A DNA stretch of 64,000 nucleotides, taken from NCBI RefSeq assembly GCF_000755165.1, contig NC_025870.1, positions 618,784-682,783 on the forward strand, written 5' to 3'. A model generated the notes under the pieces. It made no database searches. It worked only from the letters and a program-made list of their open reading frames with translations, and was not told the DNA's origin. The stretch is from Leishmania panamensis (taxonomy: Eukaryota > Euglenozoa > Kinetoplastea > Trypanosomatida > Trypanosomatidae). A program made the translations under genes and the position numbers. How positions within the stretch are numbered: the stretch's first letter is position 1; every line of letters begins with the position of its first letter. Below, one piece after another: positions 1-9,791 of the stretch.

Positions 1-196
1 CTCGGACGACGGAACCCCCCCCCCACCACACACAGACATGCAGTACGCATGTACAGTCGCATACATGATGGTAGCGGAGGTAGAGGAGGAAAGATCCAAG
101 GCGCGTACGCCATGGCGTCACGCTGAGATGGGCTTTGGAGTGTGTGTCGTTGTGTGAAGGTGCCTGGTCTGCAAGTCCCTCTTGCAAAGCCGTCAA

Positions 197-1750
197 CTAG
201 AAGCCACTTGCCTCTGCATCTTCTCCGTCCACTCCCTCGTGTTCATCGCTCTCATCATCATCTGCCACCGGTGTAGGTAACAAATCGCCGACCGCTTCTC
301 CCGAGAGCGCTACGAGTCGTGTGAAGTGCGACACCGCGCTGGGGCGAAAGAGATGCATCAGCACTGACCCAGCTACACTCACGTTGAACGAGTCCACCAT
401 CGGGTTGGGTAGGGGCAGCGTCACCAGCTGGTACGGTACGCCCCACTTGCCGTTCAGATCGCGCAGCCCCCGCGCCTCCGAGCCGAGGATGACCATTGCG
501 CCCAGCTGCGGTGGCGAAGGAGCGGAGAGGTCGTCACTGTGACCCGCCGCTGCACCTCTACTGACCGGAGACGCGGCCGCTTCCTTGTTTCTGGCGTTAT
601 ACACGTGGAAGCGCTTCGCTACCTCGAAGGCAGGTTCGACCTCCTGCGACGGCACCGCCAAAAATGGCATGAGGTAATGCTGCGCCGCGATGCTCGAGAG
701 CAGCGACACGCACGCCTGTTCCGTCGTCTCCGTCTCGTAGATGCGCAGAGCCGGACTCAGCACGGTGCCATCGCTTGCCCGCAGCACCTTCTCCTGCGTC
801 GGGTCGGCGCAGTTGACGAGGACGACAGCATCGTAGCCCATATCTGCAGCTGCACGCAACAGAGTACCAACGTTGCTGGGGATGCGCAACCCCACCAACA
901 CAAGCATGGCTTCCAGAGCGTGGTGGCTGAAGGCGTTGTCCAAGGGCCGAGCTACCTGCGGTACGGTCGCCGAGGGCTTCTCGGACAGCGATGGTAACGC
1001 GTCGCTTGTGCTTGGCACTGCGGTTTCACTCTGGGCCGACTTTGGTGGTGGGGCCAGCAGTGCTGTGGCCTCTGTGACGCAGTTCACGGGTAGCGGAAAC
1101 TCGGCAGCGTAGCCGTCGCTGTACTCAGCACTCAACAGGTGTCGCTTTACTGCCACAGGCGAGCAGCGCACAATCACTGTCGGCAGCTCCTCCTCGAGGC
1201 ACCACGCCGGCACTACAGAGGTAGTGTTCGGCACATACACCACGTTCGGTCGGATCTTGTACGTGCGCCAGATACGTTGAATCGCGCTGGCGCCTCCGAC
1301 GACGCAGGCCGCATTCACCTTGCGCACAAGTTTGTTGGAGCGCAGCGCCTTCGTGGCTGCCCACAGCTGCTGCCCCCGCACTTCCTGGGTTGGCGTGACG
1401 GCATATATGTCCTGCACGTCCTTGAGCACCACCGGCTTGGCAAGCACACGGAGCTGTTGAGGGGGCGACACTGTAGAGGCAGCTGCGCGGTAGGGCTTCG
1501 GTTGCGGGGGCGATATTTGAGCTCTGCCGGGGAGGTCTGCGGCTGCACGCTTGGCGTTCTCCCATGTCGAGGTGGAGGCGGCAACAACCTCGGCTTCCGC
1601 CGTCTCTGCGCTCGCAGCTGCCCGTTCATCGTATTGCCGTGGCGCCGGCGCGCCTGTGCGATGTGGCCGACTCCCACCTCCAGCGACTGCACCGAACCCC
1701 GGCGGTCGCCGTGGCGCATATCGCAGGCAACAACGCGAGAGGCCGAACAT
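197..1750 (-). CDS. SpoU/TrmH-family RNA 2'-O-methyltransferase, probably mitochondrial
   Basis: The 517-residue protein ends in a SpoU (SPOUT-class) methylase domain at about residues 278-470. The three family motifs are visible: IPSNVGTLLRAA (290-301, with the N-x-G-x-x-x-R pattern), LGSEARGL (422-429) and LPLPNPMVDSFNVSVA (445-460), which form the knotted S-adenosylmethionine site. Enzymes of this family methylate the 2'-OH of a ribose in rRNA or tRNA; the target here cannot be read from the sequence. Residues 100-200 resemble the substrate-binding N-terminal domain of TrmH enzymes. The first 40 residues are Arg-rich and nearly free of acidic residues, which suggests a mitochondrial presequence (inference). 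A low-complexity insert (about 225-265) and an acidic tail (495-517) are trypanosomatid-style additions. The start is the ATG at 1750. It is the last gene visible toward the low-coordinate edge. Confidence 0.88.
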   Translation of the reverse strand: MFGLSRCCLRYAPRRPPGFGAVAGGGSRPHRTGAPAPRQYDERAAASAETAEAEVVAASTSTWENAKRAAADLPGRAQISPPQPKPYRAAASTVSPPQQLRVLAKPVVLKDVQDIYAVTPTQEVRGQQLWAATKALRSNKLVRKVNAACVVGGASAIQRIWRTYKIRPNVVYVPNTTSVVPAWCLEEELPTVIVRCSPVAVKRHLLSAEYSDGYAAEFPLPVNCVTEATALLAPPPKSAQSETAVPSTSDALPSLSEKPSATVPQVARPLDNAFSHHALEAMLVLVGLRIPSNVGTLLRAAADMGYDAVVLVNCADPTQEKVLRASDGTVLSPALRIYETETTEQACVSLLSSIAAQHYLMPFLAVPSQEVEPAFEVAKRFHVYNARNKEAAASPVSRGAAAGHSDDLSAPSPPQLGAMVILGSEARGLRDLNGKWGVPYQLVTLPLPNPMVDSFNVSVAGSVLMHLFRPSAVSHFTRLVALSGEAVGDLLPTPVADDDESDEHEGVDGEDAEASGF

Positions 1751-2380
1751 GACGACCCCAGAGAATGAGCGACGAAAGTTCCACGAGGGTCACAGGAGGG
1801 GAAGGCAATGCAGAGGAAACCTTTTCAAGCCACCTGGGAGTATATGCGTGTGTGTGATACACGCGTTGACGGCAGAAGCGGCAGCGCCGCGGGGAGTGTA
1901 GGAAGAGAGACAAGAAGGGGTAGGGAACAGAGGAGGGTGGACTGAGCGGCAGAGGTGGATGCTTCAATGGATAGAGGGTGAAAGGAAAGCGAGAGAAGTG
2001 CCGTGAGGGGGAATGTGATGCGGTAACATCACTCCGCTGGGGTGCACACAGGCATGCGCGAAGCAAGTGCCTATTCGCACCCACGTGCTCTGAAGGCGAA
2101 GGAGAGAGAGAGGGAGGGAGGGAGGGAATGATGAACCTCGGCAATGGCAGTGTGATAGGGACTGATGGGGAGCACGTGAAGAGAAGCAACACACAAACGC
2201 CGCTACCACGCCCATGGAAGACGCCTGTTTCTCGGACTCACCTAAAGGAGGCGCTGCTGTGGTGCGCTGCAGTTGTATAAATGGTCCAGGTACCTCTGTC
2301 ACGGCCCAGGGAGGCTGGGCTCTTCTCTATCAGCAGTAGAAAACGACAAAACAAACAAGCAAACACACATCCCCCCCCTC

Positions 2381-2412
<32 letters not shown>

Positions 2413-2442
2413 TGCACACACATACATGCACACAATGCGGCT
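1751..2442. other. Intergenic region between the 274-aa gene and the SpoU methylase gene
   Basis: No credible gene is seen. The stretch holds the 3' UTR of the gene at 2443-3267 and the 5' UTR of the methylase. A (CA)n microsatellite lies at about 2383-2412, and purine-rich plus-strand runs near 2095-2130 are pyrimidine tracts on the transcribed strand, as expected for trans-splice acceptors. Confidence 0.7.
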
Positions 2443-3267
2443 TTACCGAAGATTCGGATGAGAGCGCATGCTTCGACTCCATCCGCCAGTGGCCGTGCCG
2501 GCGCGAGAGAGCCGTACATCTTCCATGCCGTCGCTCTCCCGATCAAGCGCCTCGCGCAGCTCACGCGGTAGCACGTCATGTGTGAAGCTGTCCCACTCAG
2601 ACTCCCTGCCAGACTTGATGGCTTCCTGCCGCTCCTCGTCACGGCTGCGGCGCCGCTGCATGCGCCGTTTGCGCTCCTGTCCTTGCTGAATCACCTTTTG
2701 CAGCGTCAGGTCTTCACGGAACTCGCGTTTCTCGCGACTTTTGCGCGTCACGAGGTAGTCCGCGCGGTGGTGCCACTGAATGAACGTCTCCTGCAAGAAC
2801 TTCTCTGTCTTGCGCTGATCCTTCGTGAGGAGCCAGCAGAAGTCTTCTTCAGCGCGGCGCTGCACGCGCTCCTTCAGCTCCTTGCTCCACAAAATGTCGG
2901 ACGAGCTGGTGCCGCCCTCAGAGTGGTTGCGTAGACCGCACCGCAGACGCTCCTGATCGTTCATATAGTTCGCCAGCACCTCCGCTTCCTTCGTCGGTGG
3001 CAGTGAAAAGCTGAGCTCGGTGTAGAACCACTCCAGCCGTGGGAAGCACTTGACCTCCTCGGCGAGGGCCATCACCTGTCCGAGAAAGAGGTACTGGGCG
3101 CAATGATTGAGAAAATCAAAGCGCTTGCTGACGCGCAGTTCCTCTGTTTCTGGTAAGATGCTGCTCGGAACAAGATACCAGCCAGCAGGCTTCGTCGTCC
3201 AGCAGGACGGTGTAACGGCGACGGTGCCGCTCGTGACGAGCCGCGATAAATGTGTGGGCCGCAGCAT
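2443..3267 (-). CDS. Conserved-looking basic protein of unknown function, possibly mitochondrial
   Basis: I do not recognise a domain in this 274-residue protein. The N-terminus (about 1-30) is Arg/Ser/Thr-rich without acidic residues and could be a mitochondrial presequence. Residues 45-95 are a well-ordered, aromatic and hydrophobic block (LNHCAQYLFLGQVMALAEE). The region from 125 to 235 is strongly charged and predicted helical, with dense Arg/Lys/Glu runs such as KRRMQRRRSRDEERQ, typical of RNA-binding or ribosome-associated proteins. The C-terminus is Ser/Gly-rich and basic. Size and composition would suit a kinetoplastid mitochondrial ribosomal or ribosome-assembly protein, but that is only inference. 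The start is the ATG at 3267; a pyrimidine-rich leader lies just upstream on the minus strand. Confidence 0.72.
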   Translation of the reverse strand: MLRPTHLSRLVTSGTVAVTPSCWTTKPAGWYLVPSSILPETEELRVSKRFDFLNHCAQYLFLGQVMALAEEVKCFPRLEWFYTELSFSLPPTKEAEVLANYMNDQERLRCGLRNHSEGGTSSSDILWSKELKERVQRRAEEDFCWLLTKDQRKTEKFLQETFIQWHHRADYLVTRKSREKREFREDLTLQKVIQQGQERKRRMQRRRSRDEERQEAIKSGRESEWDSFTHDVLPRELREALDRESDGMEDVRLSRAGTATGGWSRSMRSHPNLR

Positions 3268-3839
3268 GAGTGACTTTAGGGAGGAAGGGATGTGCGCCGT
3301 ATACGTGCGCCTCTCTCTGCTTGCGTGTGTGCATGCGTGTCACCCATTGGAGTAATGCTCTGCAGGTGAGCAGCAGCCAACGCATGCAGGAAGTGAACAG
3401 AAAGAGAGAGAGAGAGAGGGAGGGAGAACAGTGAAGATCCCACAAGAGGACGAATGCGATATACGAAAGGGGGGAGGGATGTGAATGCGTTCTCGACAGG
3501 CCCGGGGGATTGAGGCGGCAGCTTCACTGAGGCAGCAGAAGTGCACTGGCTCACAGCGCCATGTCAATGCGCGCGCATGGGCATAGCGCTCTTTTTGTCC
3601 GCCTTTCCCGTGCGATATCACGATATCCGAACCGACAGGGTTGTACACCGAGAGACACGCAACACGTCATGGTTGCATATAGTGAGGCGAGTGAGACCGC
3701 TTCATCTCTGCCCATCTCTATCTCGAACCTCTTTTGCCTCCCCTCATCTCCCCCTTCCTCAGTGAATGGCGGGCTGATTCTTCACGCATTGACGCCGCTA
3801 TGTGTCGCGCACTCGACGCTTCCCCGTCCATCCATAGGC
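3268..3839. other. Intergenic region between p44 and the 274-aa gene
   Basis: No gene is seen. It contains the p44 3' UTR and a GA-rich plus-strand run at about 3401-3430 that is a polypyrimidine tract on the transcribed strand. Confidence 0.65.
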
Positions 3840-5156
3840 TCACTGCAGGGCCAGGCAATAGGGACAGAGGCCGATTTTGCGGAGGACAAAGTCGTTGCAG
3901 GCGTTGCAACGGTACGAGGCACACGCGCTGCACTGCCACACCAGCGACTCATCCACCACCGAGGCCGCTGCCGCTGACGAGGCGACGGGACTACCGACTC
4001 CGCCAGAGCGTATGTGCGACACCATTGCCTTGGCTAGGATGTTGGTCATGCAGAGGTCGCACCGTACTGGCTGCTGCGTCGTTGTTTTGACGACGCCGTC
4101 GTTTTGGATGGTGGGCACTGGGGCAGCGCTCAAGGTGGTAATAATCGGCGCGGGCACCGATGTGCCACGTACCACGCGGAGCGACTTTGCCGGTGGCACC
4201 AGAGAGTTGTGCGACACAAACGTGCTGTACAGCATCGGCGCATTGCACAGCAACAGGCGGCACATGGAGCAGGTTGTGGGAATAGAGAGTTGGATGAGAT
4301 GACACTGGGGGCATGCCAAGTAGAAGGAGCGGGAGGAGGCGGTGGATGACGACCCTGCGTTGTTGGATGGTGGTGCCTCGAGATACACGGGGCATCCGAT
4401 AGGTATAAGATGCGGTATCTCATTATCATCGTCATCAGCCTTGACATCGTCACTTTCTTCGCGAGACCGCTTGACTCGCTGTCGGCGGCCACCTCGCTGG
4501 TGCTTCTTGTTTCGCACCAGCGAGGTGGCCGCCGACAGCTCGTCTACGATGTGCAGCAGGTGACCGTAGTTGAGGGGGCAATACAGCGTCCCTCCTGTTT
4601 CGGCGGTGCACACGTCAAAGACGTGCACCGCACCGACGAGGGAGACGACATTAATGCGGATGGACAAAGCGGCCATGACGTTCACGACGGCGAAAACGTC
4701 TGTGGGGTCAATCAGTGTGACCGAGGCTGTCAATACAATGACGTTGAGCTGCGTTGCTGATCCCTTCCACGCTGAGCGCGGGTTGACAGCGGCAATCGAC
4801 GACGACTTTTTGGCCGCGGTTGACACCAGGGCGGCTACCTCGCGCATATCCACCAGCTCCGACATGGCCATCCGCAGCCCGTTCTCCATTGAGGTGTTGC
4901 CAGAGCCCCCGTGCAGAAAGACGTCGCGCTCCAGCACGTCGACGATCTCGTTGTGGTTCGTGGTGCACGGCAGTAGGCGGTGGCTAATGCCGTCTCGCAT
5001 CACCACCACGCCAAGGGACGCGAGTGGTGTAGAGTCCAGATACCCCTCCACTAACCGCAGCAGTGGTGGCCTCATGGCAAGCAGATAGTTGGGCAGGTAG
5101 TCTGAGCTACTGTTCATGGCATCGCTGCCATCGAGGAGCAGAACAGTGCGCAGCAT
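3840..5156 (-). CDS. SSL1: TFIIH core subunit p44/SSL1
   Basis: This 438-residue protein has the p44/Ssl1 architecture. An N-terminal von Willebrand A domain spans about residues 1-205, with a MIDAS-like DGSDAM start (9-14) and the HGGSGNTSMENGLRMA block. A variable linker (206-275) follows, then Cys-rich zinc modules at about 282-304 (CPQC...CSMC) and a C-terminal C4/RING-like module at 366-434 (CDLC, CSAC, CNAC, CPYC). In other eukaryotes p44 binds and stimulates the XPD helicase in TFIIH, for promoter opening and nucleotide-excision repair. In trypanosomatids TFIIH is known to act at spliced-leader RNA promoters. The linker carries a striking 26-bp perfect inverted repeat in the DNA (4478-4539), which encodes residues 206-227. 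The linker is otherwise basic and then acidic (KRSREESDD, DDDDNE). The start is the ATG at 5156. Confidence 0.88.
   Translation of the reverse strand: MLRTVLLLDGSDAMNSSSDYLPNYLLAMRPPLLRLVEGYLDSTPLASLGVVVMRDGISHRLLPCTTNHNEIVDVLERDVFLHGGSGNTSMENGLRMAMSELVDMREVAALVSTAAKKSSSIAAVNPRSAWKGSATQLNVIVLTASVTLIDPTDVFAVVNVMAALSIRINVVSLVGAVHVFDVCTAETGGTLYCPLNYGHLLHIVDELSAATSLVRNKKHQRGGRRQRVKRSREESDDVKADDDDNEIPHLIPIGCPVYLEAPPSNNAGSSSTASSRSFYLACPQCHLIQLSIPTTCSMCRLLLCNAPMLYSTFVSHNSLVPPAKSLRVVRGTSVPAPIITTLSAAPVPTIQNDGVVKTTTQQPVRCDLCMTNILAKAMVSHIRSGGVGSPVASSAAAASVVDESLVWQCSACASYRCNACNDFVLRKIGLCPYCLALQ
4478..4539. repeat. Perfect 26-bp inverted repeat with 10-nt spacer inside the p44 coding sequence
   Basis: The left arm is 4478-4503 and the right arm 4514-4539, separated by ttcttgtttc. 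All 26 positions pair when read by eye. It lies in the variable linker of p44 and encodes LSAATSLV on one arm and HQRGGRRQ on the other, so one DNA segment and its reverse complement are both translated. The transcript would form a very stable GC-rich hairpin. Confidence 0.93.
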
Positions 5157-6414
5157 TGTGCCACAGGAGAAACAACGAGAGAGAGAGAGGGAGGGAGGTG
5201 GGGAGGCCTCGAGGGGCCGTGGCGATGGTTTCGTATCCGTATTGCTGCGATTGTGAGGGATAAAGAGAGGGAAGAGGGGGGGGGAGGGGAGGGGGAGGGG
5301 GAAACGGATCTAAGAAGCGGCGTATGCATTGTATGCACATGTGCCTTCATGCAGTCGGCGAGCTTGTCCTTTGTTTCAGGCGCGCGCATGGACCACCTCT
5401 GCTAACCGGGTGTGTGTGTGGGTATGTGTGTGAGTGGACATGGTCGACCGCCGCACACACCACGCGACGCGCCGCCCAAAAGACACTTCCAGGGCGAGAC
5501 AACAACAGAAGAGGTAAGAGAGGCAAGGGGGTGCAGCGATCATGCCCACACCCTCTCGGGCAGTCTGCCCTTTCTGAGCGCAAGAGCAGGTCTCGTATAA
5601 AGAGGCGAAACGCCCCTGGATGAGCTCTTGTCAAGCCAGCCTCCTCTCCCCCTCTCAGTCTCAATACACCTCGCTCGTGTGTTAGAGCATACGTGGTTGT
5701 GGTGCTTCGCCTCCCCCCTCCTCCCCCTTTCCTGCCGCATCATCCATCGTGCGCTGGACGTCCACAGATCCGCGCAAACGCACTGAGAGAAACACATTTA
5801 AGAGACTTTGCACAGACTTGACCTCCACAGACGGGGAGGACTGTAGGATGACAGGCAACAGCCGCACCGCAGCAGCAAACAGAAGAATACGCCCACACCC
5901 ACACCAACACCTGCAAGCGCAAGTCTCTGCTCCTCACTCACCATTCCTCACCGCACTTCCCTTCACCGCCGCCCATTCTACTGTGCTGAGCCCCTTGCGG
6001 GCAGTGCTGGGATAGGTGTAGAGGGGCCGTGTAAGCAGCAAAACACGATTTGGGTGGCGTGCTTGCATGTTTGTGCACCTGACAGCACGCAGTATAATAG
6101 CTGTGGGCGCACGAGTAGTATAGCGCGGTGAGATACATTCCCCCTCTCTGATTCCCCCCTATCTTGCCCCACGGAAGAGGAGAAATGGAGAAGAGGAAAA
6201 CGTCTGTGTACCTGCTTGACCACGGTTGGAGCTAGGAAGACTAGAGGGGGTGGGGGTGGGGGCAGGTAGGGGATGGCTGACACTGAGGCCATCCCAATCA
6301 AGCCCTCTCCAGTTCCCTGCACCCGCCCTGTTTCCCTTCGCCTTTTCCTCCCCATTAGACAACGAGGCTCACATCACACGCCCACCTCCTCACTCTTTTC
6401 CTTATGGAGCGCAC
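5157..6414. other. Intergenic region between the MYND/SET gene and p44
   Basis: About 1.26 kb with no supportable gene. It begins next to p44 with GA/G-rich plus-strand tracts (5183-5302) that read as long polypyrimidine tracts on the transcribed strand. The remainder is mixed sequence with pyrimidine runs and no recognised RNA gene. Confidence 0.65.
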
Positions 6415-7554
6415 CTACTCGCGCCGCTGGCACTTGGCGCACATGCAAGGGAAGCCGCGCCGCTCCAGCTCTGTTGTGCGCTCTTCGTAAGCCAGGTCCT
6501 TCAGGTGCGGGTAGTAATTGATGACAAGCTCTTCGCCACGCGCGACGTCGCGTGTAGTGATCATGGCACCGGTTTGCCCATCTTCAGCGACGTTCGCCGC
6601 GCAGGAGTGGTTTAGCATCGATCGCGGCAGGTTGAGTTCCACAGAGCCGTCGCGGTGGAAGCAATTCGCCGTAATGCGCGCCAGGATGCCCACCACCTCC
6701 TCGTACGACACAATTGTGGAAATGCGCAGCGCGTGCGCGAGGCGCTCGTATAGGTGCAACATCGACCTCGACAGCACTTGTGGGCTAAATGTGAGGCGGC
6801 CCGACAAGATGCGGACCTGTCCCATGGCGGACGGCACCACATGCTTCTGGATGCTCGTCGACAGGACACGCAGCATGAGGAGCTGCGCTGCGGCGGCGTT
6901 GCGCTCCGCAACTGCGCCGGCCTTCTCCGCCTCCGTCATTTGTGCAAAGACATCCAATTCAATGCTCTGGTAGTCCTTGTTGCAACACACCGCTGCGTGG
7001 TAGTGCGCCATAGCCTCCTGTCGGCAGTCCCGGCTGCAGTATTCCTCGTGACAGCTGTCATTCGCGCATGCAAAGCTGCGCTCTGGCAGGCTGGCGCCGC
7101 AGTGCGAACACAGCCCTTCCTCCGTGGGGTACAGAAGCCATGGGCTTGTTGGCTGTACAACGACGCTGTGGCGCGGCATGTTCTCCGTCGCCCGTACCCC
7201 ACGACCAACATGCTCGTTGATGGTTTCGATAGCGCAAGACTTGGCTAGCGTCGGCTTAACAAAGATGTGCAGATGGGAGTCGGTGGAGGGGTAGACCCCG
7301 GTCTGCGTTTCAGGGAACGACTCGAGCACCTTCCTGCAGCGACGTTGGTGCTCACCGGAGAGCCTCAGCACCGACCCGGCCGTATTGTAGTCGGCCAGCG
7401 CAAAGTACGGCTGCCCCAGTGCGTAGTAGGCGTTCCCGCGGTAGAGGAACGCCTCGGGCGGTGTCTGGGGTCCTAGCGTGTTGATGACGTGGCTGCAGTG
7501 ACGCTTCAGTTCTACCGCGCCGTTCCACGCAGCCCTGATAGCATTGGAGCTCAT
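6415..7554 (-). CDS. SMYD-like MYND zinc finger and SET-domain protein
   Basis: The 379-residue protein (ATG at 7554) has a TPR-like helical N-terminus (about 5-85, with YRGNAYYALGQPYFALADY). A MYND-type zinc finger follows at about 149-190 (CSHC, C-x4-C, CSRDC, HYHAAVCC). It interrupts a split SET domain whose C-terminal half holds the NHSC motif (315-318), the INYY tyrosine motif (345-348) and a post-SET CMCAKC cluster (370-375). This is the SMYD architecture. Family members methylate lysines on histones or cytosolic proteins using S-adenosylmethionine; the substrate here is unknown. The same frame is open further upstream but only from a TTG at 7596, so I chose the first ATG. A second, much larger SET protein is encoded 20 kb away at 27214. 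Confidence 0.85.
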   Translation of the reverse strand: MSSNAIRAAWNGAVELKRHCSHVINTLGPQTPPEAFLYRGNAYYALGQPYFALADYNTAGSVLRLSGEHQRRCRKVLESFPETQTGVYPSTDSHLHIFVKPTLAKSCAIETINEHVGRGVRATENMPRHSVVVQPTSPWLLYPTEEGLCSHCGASLPERSFACANDSCHEEYCSRDCRQEAMAHYHAAVCCNKDYQSIELDVFAQMTEAEKAGAVAERNAAAAQLLMLRVLSTSIQKHVVPSAMGQVRILSGRLTFSPQVLSRSMLHLYERLAHALRISTIVSYEEVVGILARITANCFHRDGSVELNLPRSMLNHSCAANVAEDGQTGAMITTRDVARGEELVINYYPHLKDLAYEERTTELERRGFPCMCAKCQRRE

Positions 7555-8381
7555 GAGCTTGTCCCGCGTGTGCGGCTCTTTTACTTTGCCAATCAAACTG
7601 TATGTGCGCGTGTGTGTACAATCACGAGCGCAATGAGGGGATGGGTAGGCATGCAGACAGTGTGGTTGCTCAAGAGGAGCACAGTGAGAGGAGGGGCTAA
7701 GGAGGGGGCAGATGTCGCCACGTGCTGTCCGCTGCCACTTCGCTTCTGGCTCAAAAGAGAAAAGAAAGAGAGAGAGAGAGTGTGTGTGTGTGGGGAAGAG
7801 CTGTAGGCATCCGTGGCGAGGGAGAGGGAGGGGCGTGCGGAGTTGAGAGAGCAGTCACCGCACCACATGATAGGCACCCACCCTAGCATCCGCAGGGACA
7901 AAACACAGCTGCAGCATCCACCGCCTCTGGTTGTGTGGCGATGGGCGCCTTCAACACACTATGCAGAACACATGTACCCGCGCAACGCCTCCTCTCCGAC
8001 TTCTCTGGCTTTATAAAGTGGCGCACACCTCGCACGTGTGGGAATCGTTCGAAAGGGAGGGGGCCGGGGAGAGAAGCGCAAGGAAATGAAGGTGGGGAGA
8101 TGAAGACACGTATACGCTCATACACTCACAAAGGGTAGGGTGCGGCTCCCAGTTCGCCTTTTAGTCTGTTGTCGGCATAAAGGGAGCGACAACACCTGTG
8201 ATGGACTCGCGTGCGATAAATACAACGATGCACGCACGCGAGTACGCAACCGAGAACAGAAGAAGTGTCCCCTTCGGTGGTGGTGGGGGCGGGCGGATGC
8301 AAACAGGAGAGACAAACCACGCGAGAAGCACTTCACACCGTCCTTCGCGAGACGCGCGGTAAGTCGACCTCTCACTCTCTC
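7555..8381. other. Intergenic region between the membrane-protein gene and the MYND/SET gene
   Basis: About 0.8 kb without a gene. It holds a GA/GT-rich plus-strand stretch (7761-7800) that is a polypyrimidine/CA tract on the transcribed strand, plus presumed UTR sequence. Confidence 0.65.
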
Positions 8382-9791
8382 TCACCACCAGACGTACGCG
8401 GTACTCGTGTATTTGCTCCGCACCTGCTCTGCCCACTCCCGCTGGCGAGCCAAGAGGGCCTCGTAGCGACGCAGCTGCCTGTTGGTCGCGTCCAGCCGCT
8501 CTGTGTTCAGAGCCACGAGCTGTTGGATACTCAGGCCCACTATCAGCCCAAGTGCCCCACCGATGGCGAACCCTGATGCCGCCATGCGCATTGCCAACCT
8601 CGTGTCGTTCAACACCCACCACGGCAGCACACCCACCATGGCCCCAGAGAAGGAGAGGCCCATAGCGTAGTTCGATGTGGAGCGGCGCTGCGCATCGTGT
8701 GGCGGCAGCGTGTACAACTTGATTCGTCGCATCAGTCGGTCGCCTACGCAGAAGGCGCAGGCGAGAATGGCAGTATTTCCGCCCCACTTTACGACGCTGG
8801 CAAAGACGGACATGTTCAGGATCGACAGCACCCCCACCCCCGACGCCTTCAGGAACTGCACCTCCACGTTCATCGCCTGCACAGCCTTTGTCGTACCGTG
8901 GGCGAGACCGATCGCAATGCCGCACTTTGTGCTGGACCACACCACAGACGGCGCCGAGTCGAGGAATGGGTCGAGGCCGTAGTAGTCGAGGTGCGGACGG
9001 TACTCGTTCACCACTCTTGTGAGGGGTCGCCCTGTTTCAACAGACTCCATCAACGCCAACCACGGCGCTGACAGCACCCTGCCCGTGCGCCGCACATCAT
9101 TTTCGCCGTACTCGCTGCTGCGCTGCTGTGGGATGTCTGCCAGGGACTGCGCAGTACCGCTTCGGGGAAGCGTGCCGATCGGATGTGGCGACGATGACGC
9201 ACCACAGCCCTCCTCCGCATGCGCCACCTCGTCACCTGAGGCTCCCAGCGCTGTTGACAAGCGCAGCCGTCGCGCCTCGTCCTCTAGACGGTGGCGGGCT
9301 TCGACGTGGCTTCTCGCCGCCGCCTCGTCGAGCAGGGGGGAGAGGCCGAAGTACCGGCGTGCGCAGTTCATAAAGCCTACCAGGTCGTTCTCTTGTTCGT
9401 ACCGACGCTGCCGCTTCACCTCTTGAATGGCCTCCGCCACCTCAAGCTCCTTCTTGTACGCCACAGACCAGTACCCCGGCGCGTTGCGCTCTACAGTCGT
9501 CAGCGGTGAGCCATCGATGGCCGTGTTCTTGTCTTCCAGCCACGCTGGCGGGCGGGTGTGCAGGTCGGGACCTCGGATCATGGTAGACGAGTAACTCGGC
9601 CGGTGGTGCTCATCGACGAGGTACTCGTAGACGGAGCGCAGAAGGCCGCTCACGGTGCCGTCGCTGTACACCTCGCCGCCCCCGGCGCTGGTGTAGGGGA
9701 TGCCGTGCTTGCCCATCTTGTAGCAGTCGGTGTTGGCCGGCTTCTCAAAGGCGAGTGGGTCCTCCTTGACAAAGCCTTTCCCGGGCGGCAT
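8382..9791 (-). CDS. Multi-pass membrane protein of unknown function, perhaps Tim17/NDUFA11-like
   Basis: This 469-residue protein starts MPPGKGFVKEDPLAFEKPANTD, polar and without a signal peptide. Residues 1-200 are soluble-looking and charged; 200-260 is a low-complexity insert. The C-terminal third (about 290-423) contains several Gly/Ala/Ser-rich hydrophobic segments (about 318-335, 336-350, 375-392, 401-423) with small-residue packing such as GFAIGGALGLIVG. A basic helical tail (424-469) ends in Trp-Trp. Glycine-rich short helices of this kind occur in Tim17/22/23-type translocases and in complex I subunit NDUFA11, so a mitochondrial inner-membrane location is plausible. The similarity by eye is weak and I make no firm assignment. 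The start is the ATG at 9791. Confidence 0.75.
   Translation of the reverse strand: MPPGKGFVKEDPLAFEKPANTDCYKMGKHGIPYTSAGGGEVYSDGTVSGLLRSVYEYLVDEHHRPSYSSTMIRGPDLHTRPPAWLEDKNTAIDGSPLTTVERNAPGYWSVAYKKELEVAEAIQEVKRQRRYEQENDLVGFMNCARRYFGLSPLLDEAAARSHVEARHRLEDEARRLRLSTALGASGDEVAHAEEGCGASSSPHPIGTLPRSGTAQSLADIPQQRSSEYGENDVRRTGRVLSAPWLALMESVETGRPLTRVVNEYRPHLDYYGLDPFLDSAPSVVWSSTKCGIAIGLAHGTTKAVQAMNVEVQFLKASGVGVLSILNMSVFASVVKWGGNTAILACAFCVGDRLMRRIKLYTLPPHDAQRRSTSNYAMGLSFSGAMVGVLPWWVLNDTRLAMRMAASGFAIGGALGLIVGLSIQQLVALNTERLDATNRQLRRYEALLARQREWAEQVRSKYTSTAYVWW

Noticed and set aside
539..997. Plus-strand open frame opposite the SpoU methylase
   Set aside because: Complementary-strand shadow of a strongly supported gene; no domain.
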